Of a stretch of DNA of 64,000 nt, positions 60,446-64,000 are shown piece after piece. The DNA lies in contig JAXGME010000003.1 in assembly GCA_040768845.1 (NCBI GenBank), forward strand, positions 62,001 through 126,000, written 5' to 3'. The stretch is from JAEZHK01 sp040768845. Its GTDB lineage: Bacteria; Bacillota; Clostridia; Christensenellales; Aristaeellaceae. The notes below the pieces were generated by a model. That model searched no databases. It was not told the DNA's origin and saw nothing but the letters and a program-made list of their open reading frames with translations. Made by a program: the position numbers and the translations under genes. Position 1 is the first letter of the stretch, and every line of letters begins with the position of its first letter.

Positions 60446-62695
60446 TCAGATGGTGAATTCCAAAGATCCCTTTTCGGGCGCGAAGCCGATGAAGGAATCG
60501 TAGGCTTTGGGATCATTAAGTACATACCAGTTGGAGTCGATTTCCATCCGCCCGCCGCGGGTCGGTCGGTAGCGCAGCCGCAGCAGGAACGGATAGTCCT
60601 TCCGAATTTGCTCCTCCCGGAGGAAAGCGGTGACCGTCAGCGGCCGCGCCCGACGCATCCAGCCGCTGTCAATGCCCCGCTCCAGCGCCCCGCGCCGGAG
60701 GGCTGTGAACAGCCCTTCATGCATCAGGTCCTCGTAGGGCACCAGGATGTTGACACCCGCGCTGTCGATCAAATGGTAGGCATCGGAGACCAGCTCAAAG
60801 TCCTGCTGTTCGATGGCGTCCCAGAGCGCCTTTTTCTCACGGAGTTCATCCCCAAAAACGCGCTCGTCATACCGGCGCATGTCGGCCAAGGAATGGATGT
60901 CTATGCCGCCTTCCAGCAAGAGTTCCTTCAGCGCGTTCGCGCCGTTTCCATAGGAGGGGTCCGGCGGGTACAGGTTTGTTTCTTCCGGCCTGAACACCAC
61001 CATCACGCCCTCCTTCAGCCTCCCATCCCGATTGCAGCGACCGCTGGCCTGGATGACCGAGGGAAGCGGTGCCAGTGCGCGGTACATCCGCCCGAAGTCC
61101 AGGTCAACGCCCGCCTCAATTGCCTGTGTGGCTGCGAGTCGGCAGGGCAAGCCCGCCTTTAGCCTCTCCTTGATCGCGCGGATGACTTGTGAGCGATGGG
61201 CGGGGCACATGCGGGCCGAGATGTGGAACACCGTGTCCTCCTCGCATTGGCCCAGGAGAAACTGGCAGAGCTTGGCTGCGTGGGCTGTCAAGTTCAAGAT
61301 GGCGCAGCAGTTATCGCAATTCGCCATCTCGGAGGCGACCGCTTCCAGCGGCACCGGAGTATCGACGCGCCACTCCACCCGCACACGGCGCATCCGATCA
61401 TACAGAAGCTGCTCATTCGGCACCAGCTTCTGCGGTTGCCAGGATAGGCCAGGCAGCAGGTCGAAGGCGGGCTGCGTAGCCGTCGAGAACAATACCGAGC
61501 AGTTGTACCCTGCCGTCAGCTCGTTCACCGCCATCAGCGTGGCGCGGGCCAGCGGGACGGGCAGGCTCTGGGCTTCGTCGAACACCACGACGCTCCCGGC
61601 GATCTGGTGCAGCGCGCGAAGATCGGTCGGCTTGCGGCGGAACAGCATCTCGAAGAACCGCACAGATGTAGTGACAATTACCGGGGCGCTCCAACGCTCT
61701 GAAATCAGCCGCATGTCCTCCGGAATGTCCGACTGGCTATGCGCTTCCAATACCGTGTCTGCACCCAGGATCTTTCGATACTCTGCCGTATTCTGCTCGA
61801 TGATGGACAGGTATGGCAGCACGACGATGACCTTTTTAAGGCCATGGCGCGCCGCGTGTTTGAGCGCGAAGGCCATTAGCGCCATGGTCTTACCGGTGCC
61901 GGTGGGGGCAGTCAGCGTAAAAAGCCCGGGCGGCATCGAGGCTCCCTCCAGGCAGGCCCTGAAAAGCGCTTCCCGAAGCTGGTTGACGTTCGCATTCGCA
62001 CGGGATGAGAATCGAAGTCCCTTGACGTGATCCGTGAGCTTTTGGAGCGCCGGCCCTGCGTCGAGAGGTATATCCCAAGCCTTTTCAAAGTAGGAGGGGT
62101 CATCGTCCGCCGCGGCCGACGCGTAATCCGCGTCCGACAGAGAAGACAGCAGCATACGCTGGAACAGCATCCGCTCCAACTTGCCGATACAGGCGCGCTC
62201 CGGGACGGCCTCCAGCGTAAAATCGATCTCCCCCCTCAGCCGCTCCATCGCCTTCTGAAAGGCGATGACATCCGGAATGGACAGCTCACGCCCGTTATGG
62301 CAGGGGGCATCGTGTGCGCCACGATGCTTCCCGGAGGCGTAGTATCCCTGATATTTATAGACTGTATGTGGATCCCCGGAAGTCAATCCTGCGTGATGGG
62401 CCGCGATGGCAACGGCAATGTCGATCCGGACTGATAGAGGTAGCGGCTTGTACAGCAGCACCAGGATGGCACCGGGCATCGCGTGGTCGATGTGACAGGC
62501 CCGCTTCAGCAGCACTTCCTGGAACAGGACCCCATATTTCCCGAAGTCGTGCAAAAGCCCAGCCAGATATGCGGTCTCACCCGCGCTGAACTTGTCCGCG
62601 TTTTCGCGGGCACGCTGCGCGGTCTCCTTCAGGTGCCTTGCAACAGTCTGCTGTGCACCTCTTGCATTCATTGGACGAGCAAAGTATTCTATCAT
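60446..62695 (-). CDS. cas3: CRISPR-associated helicase/nuclease Cas3
   Basis: A 749-residue protein. The N-terminal HD nuclease domain has LAGLLHDFGKYG (His49-Asp50), then CHIDHAMPGA and AIAAHHAG. The SF2 helicase has Walker A APTGTGKTMALM (about 263-274), the DEAD-box variant VVVFDEAQSLP (Asp373), motif III FSTATQPAF and motif VI QASGRCNRDG. It unwinds and degrades target DNA after Cascade binding. It is the first gene of the operon; the ribosome site is weak (GGTGACGGTG). Confidence 0.96.
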   Translation of the reverse strand: MIEYFARPMNARGAQQTVARHLKETAQRARENADKFSAGETAYLAGLLHDFGKYGVLFQEVLLKRACHIDHAMPGAILVLLYKPLPLSVRIDIAVAIAAHHAGLTSGDPHTVYKYQGYYASGKHRGAHDAPCHNGRELSIPDVIAFQKAMERLRGEIDFTLEAVPERACIGKLERMLFQRMLLSSLSDADYASAAADDDPSYFEKAWDIPLDAGPALQKLTDHVKGLRFSSRANANVNQLREALFRACLEGASMPPGLFTLTAPTGTGKTMALMAFALKHAARHGLKKVIVVLPYLSIIEQNTAEYRKILGADTVLEAHSQSDIPEDMRLISERWSAPVIVTTSVRFFEMLFRRKPTDLRALHQIAGSVVVFDEAQSLPVPLARATLMAVNELTAGYNCSVLFSTATQPAFDLLPGLSWQPQKLVPNEQLLYDRMRRVRVEWRVDTPVPLEAVASEMANCDNCCAILNLTAHAAKLCQFLLGQCEEDTVFHISARMCPAHRSQVIRAIKERLKAGLPCRLAATQAIEAGVDLDFGRMYRALAPLPSVIQASGRCNRDGRLKEGVMVVFRPEETNLYPPDPSYGNGANALKELLLEGGIDIHSLADMRRYDERVFGDELREKKALWDAIEQQDFELVSDAYHLIDSAGVNILVPYEDLMHEGLFTALRRGALERGIDSGWMRRARPLTVTAFLREEQIRKDYPFLLRLRYRPTRGGRMEIDSNWYVLNDPKAYDSFIGFAPEKGSLEFTI

Positions 62696-62748
62696 GCACC
62701 GTCACCATCGCCGCCGTAATTCTAATAGTAATAGAAATTGCATGGCTA

Positions 62749-62762
62749 TGATTGTATAATCA
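62749..62762. promoter_or_regulatory. Inverted repeat upstream of the cas operon
   Basis: TGATT-gtat-AATCA lies about 55 bases upstream of cas3, between cas3 and repeat copy C. It might be a regulator site or part of the cas promoter. I see no consensus cas promoter here. Confidence 0.3.
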
Positions 62763-62777
62763 GCGTAGCACTGAAGG

Positions 62778-62953
62778 CTAGTGGTTCGTCCACTACAGAA
62801 TCTGCGCTTTCGTCGGTTCTTTTCGCCCCCGGCGGTGTCGATCTCCGCTTGACGTAGCGCAGGCGTAGCAGCGCTGCGTCAAGCGGAGACTGACACCGCC
62901 GGGCAGGAAAAGATCCAGCCGTAGCGCGGGAATTAGGCTTCGCGGACTACTAG
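62778..62953. repeat. CTAG-ended palindromic repeat, copy C
   Basis: A 176-bp element with CTAG at both ends, upstream of cas3. Its core 62828-62903 is a long hairpin: CCCGGCGGTGTC (62828-62839) pairs with 62892-62903, and inside it TCTCCGCTTGACG pairs with CGTCAAGCGGAGA. The outer parts are also loosely inverted repeats of each other. Its reverse complement aligns with copy A. With no gene inside, it looks like a small non-autonomous mobile or REP-like unit. Confidence 0.75.
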
Positions 62954-63096
62954 AAACCAGTCATCGTAAACATCTATTTAATATTATCACAAGCAGCAGT
63001 AAATTTCAACCCATCTGGAAACTTCCATATGGGTTTCGCTCATTATTGAAACATTATTGACAACACGCGCCGTGCGCCGCCGCGCTTTTAGTCGTA
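62954..63096. other. AT-rich intergenic segment
   Basis: Between copy C and the broken gene there is an AT-rich stretch with no open frame of note. It contains an imperfect inverted pair around 63022-63065 (AATAATG... and ...CATTATT). Confidence 0.4.
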
Positions 63097-63311
63097 TTAG
63101 GCCTGAGCTCCAGAATACGGCTTAATCTTTAGAATGTCGCAGATCGCCTGCTGAATCATCTCTGGGGCAGCTGCATATTTGCCTACCAATTTTTCAGCCC
63201 ATTCAATAAGCGTGATAAATCGATTCCCAGCACAGCAGAAAGGGCAAGAACCTGCTCATCTGATGGCTCTTCATTTTCTGTCCCTAAAATTATTATTGAC
63301 AATTCAACCAT
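63097..63311 (-). pseudogene. Frameshifted small gene remnant
   Basis: On the minus strand one frame reads LGTENEEPSDEQVLALSAVL and stops at 63183-63185. The shifted frame continues with LIEWAEKLVGKYAAAPEMIQ and QAICDILKIKPYSGAQA to a TAA at 63097-63099. Together they look like one small protein broken by a frameshift, although I cannot name the family. An ATG at 63311 would make an intact 42-residue ORF in the first frame. Confidence 0.45.
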
Positions 63312-63324
63312 GAAACAGTATACT
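63296..63324 (+). promoter_or_regulatory. Consensus promoter of the TetR-family gene
   Basis: TTGACA (63296-63301), a 17-base spacer, and TATACT (63319-63324). Overlapping palindromes follow. Confidence 0.85.
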
Positions 63325-63334
63325 GATAGTATAG

Positions 63335-63344
63335 CTATCGATAG
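63335..63344. promoter_or_regulatory. Candidate TetR operator
   Basis: A perfect 10-bp palindrome CTATCGATAG just after the -10, overlapping a second inverted repeat GATAG-tatag-CTATC. This is a suitable place for autorepression by the regulator encoded downstream. Confidence 0.5.
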
Positions 63345-63373
63345 TGCTACTTTCTAAGAGGAGACGTGAGCAT

Positions 63374-63997
63374 ATGTCCAAGCCGGATACAAGCATTGAC
63401 CCGCGCATTTTAGAATCCGCAAAGGCAGAGTTTCTTGCATATGGATATGAAAAAGCTTCGACTAATGCCATATGCAAAAATGCCGGTGTAACCTCTGGCG
63501 CGTTATATAAACGATATGCAGGAAAAGACGAATTGTTTTGTGCATTGGTTTCTTCGGTTGCCGACCAGTTTAAGCAAATGCTCAAGGGCATTAATGAGGA
63601 TTTCCACAACCTGCCGGAGAATGAAAAAAACAAAGCCGCTTTCGCGCCCAAGCCCCAAACAAACGGCTATGTAGACTTTATTGATTTTGTCTACGATCAT
63701 TTTGATGTATTTAAACTGCTAATTGAGTGTTCCCAAGGTTCCTCCTATGAGTCCTATCTGCATGAGTTGGTGGATATCCTATCAGAAGCTATCCTGCGAT
63801 TTATGAAAGACACGGGCCGCGAAGCGGTAATCATGGGGAAAAAAGTAACGCCGGAAATCATCCATATTTTAATCACCTCACACTTGAACGGACTGTTTGA
63901 ACCAGTAGTTCACAATATGAGCCGTAAGGATGCCCGTACCTATGCGGAGCAACTTCAGTATTTTTTTAATGCTGGATGGGCTGATATACTAAGCTAA
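63374..63997 (+). CDS. TetR/AcrR-family transcriptional regulator
   Basis: A 207-residue regulator starting at ATG 63374 (MSKPDTSIDPRIL) behind AGAGGAG. The N-terminal helix-turn-helix includes FLAYGYEKASTNAICKNAGV, followed by TSGALYKRYAGKDELFCALV. The ligand-binding part is helical and unlike any named subgroup I can recall. The gene is clearly more AT-rich than the rest of the window, which suggests transfer. Its target is probably itself and a gene beyond the window edge. Confidence 0.9.
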   Translation: MSKPDTSIDPRILESAKAEFLAYGYEKASTNAICKNAGVTSGALYKRYAGKDELFCALVSSVADQFKQMLKGINEDFHNLPENEKNKAAFAPKPQTNGYVDFIDFVYDHFDVFKLLIECSQGSSYESYLHELVDILSEAILRFMKDTGREAVIMGKKVTPEIIHILITSHLNGLFEPVVHNMSRKDARTYAEQLQYFFNAGWADILS

Positions 63998-64000
63998 AAT

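Overview
The window is a GC-rich, gene-dense bacterial chromosome segment. Single-membrane features (Sec signals, YetF/DUF4363 pair, ECF sigma with a DUF4179-like partner, extended -10 promoters, many ATGA gene overlaps) and an indolepyruvate ferredoxin oxidoreductase with phenylacetate-CoA ligases suggest an anaerobic, GC-rich Clostridia-type Bacillota, probably amino-acid fermenting. This placement is inference; no rRNA or marker set is present.

Layout. 1-1892: tail of an SH3-like protein, then an AbrB-ABC exporter operon with a consensus promoter. 1889-2054: copy A of a CTAG-ended repeat. 2051-6283: HD-domain protein, MFS transporter and two exported proteins with near-matching promoters. 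6369-10948 (minus): araD, PHP phosphoesterase and a fucokinase/GDP-fucose pyrophosphorylase. 11168: a sensor kinase with no stop codon before its terminator. 12095-21725 (minus): a long run, paaK-iorA-iorB-paaK-ACT-alr-5-formyl-THF cyclo-ligase-membrane protein-rsmD-coaD-coiled-coil protein, joining aryl-acid metabolism to housekeeping genes. 21924-23835: zinc-ribbon protein and the YetF/DUF4363 pair. 23840-29094 (minus): BMP-type nucleoside ABC importer with rpiB. 29270-31575: NitT/TauT-type ABC importer. 32262-35524 (minus): hypothetical, mutY, LysM-like protein and CapA-like protein. 35819-38068: a membrane protein with ten Cys/His repeats. 38152-42409 (minus): XRE-cupin regulator and potABCD. 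42660-45321: glycosyltransferase, ECF sigma and its DUF4179-like partner.

45574-62695 is a complete type I-C CRISPR-Cas locus. The cas3-cas5-cas8c-cas7-cas4-cas1-cas2 operon reads leftwards into a leader and a very large array, about 143 recognisable repeats by hand count. The array has many repeats with indels in the GC hairpin, one pair of spacers overlapping by 17 nt, and one pair of near-identical spacers. The right edge (62696-64000) is more AT-rich. It holds copy C of the CTAG repeat, a broken small gene and a TetR-family regulator with a consensus promoter.

The most unusual signals are the CTAG-ended palindromic repeat family (in copy A both ends form the stop codons of the flanking convergent genes), the overlapping and near-duplicate spacers, the ten-fold Cys/His repeat protein, and the 55-bp promoter shared by two neighbouring exported-protein genes.
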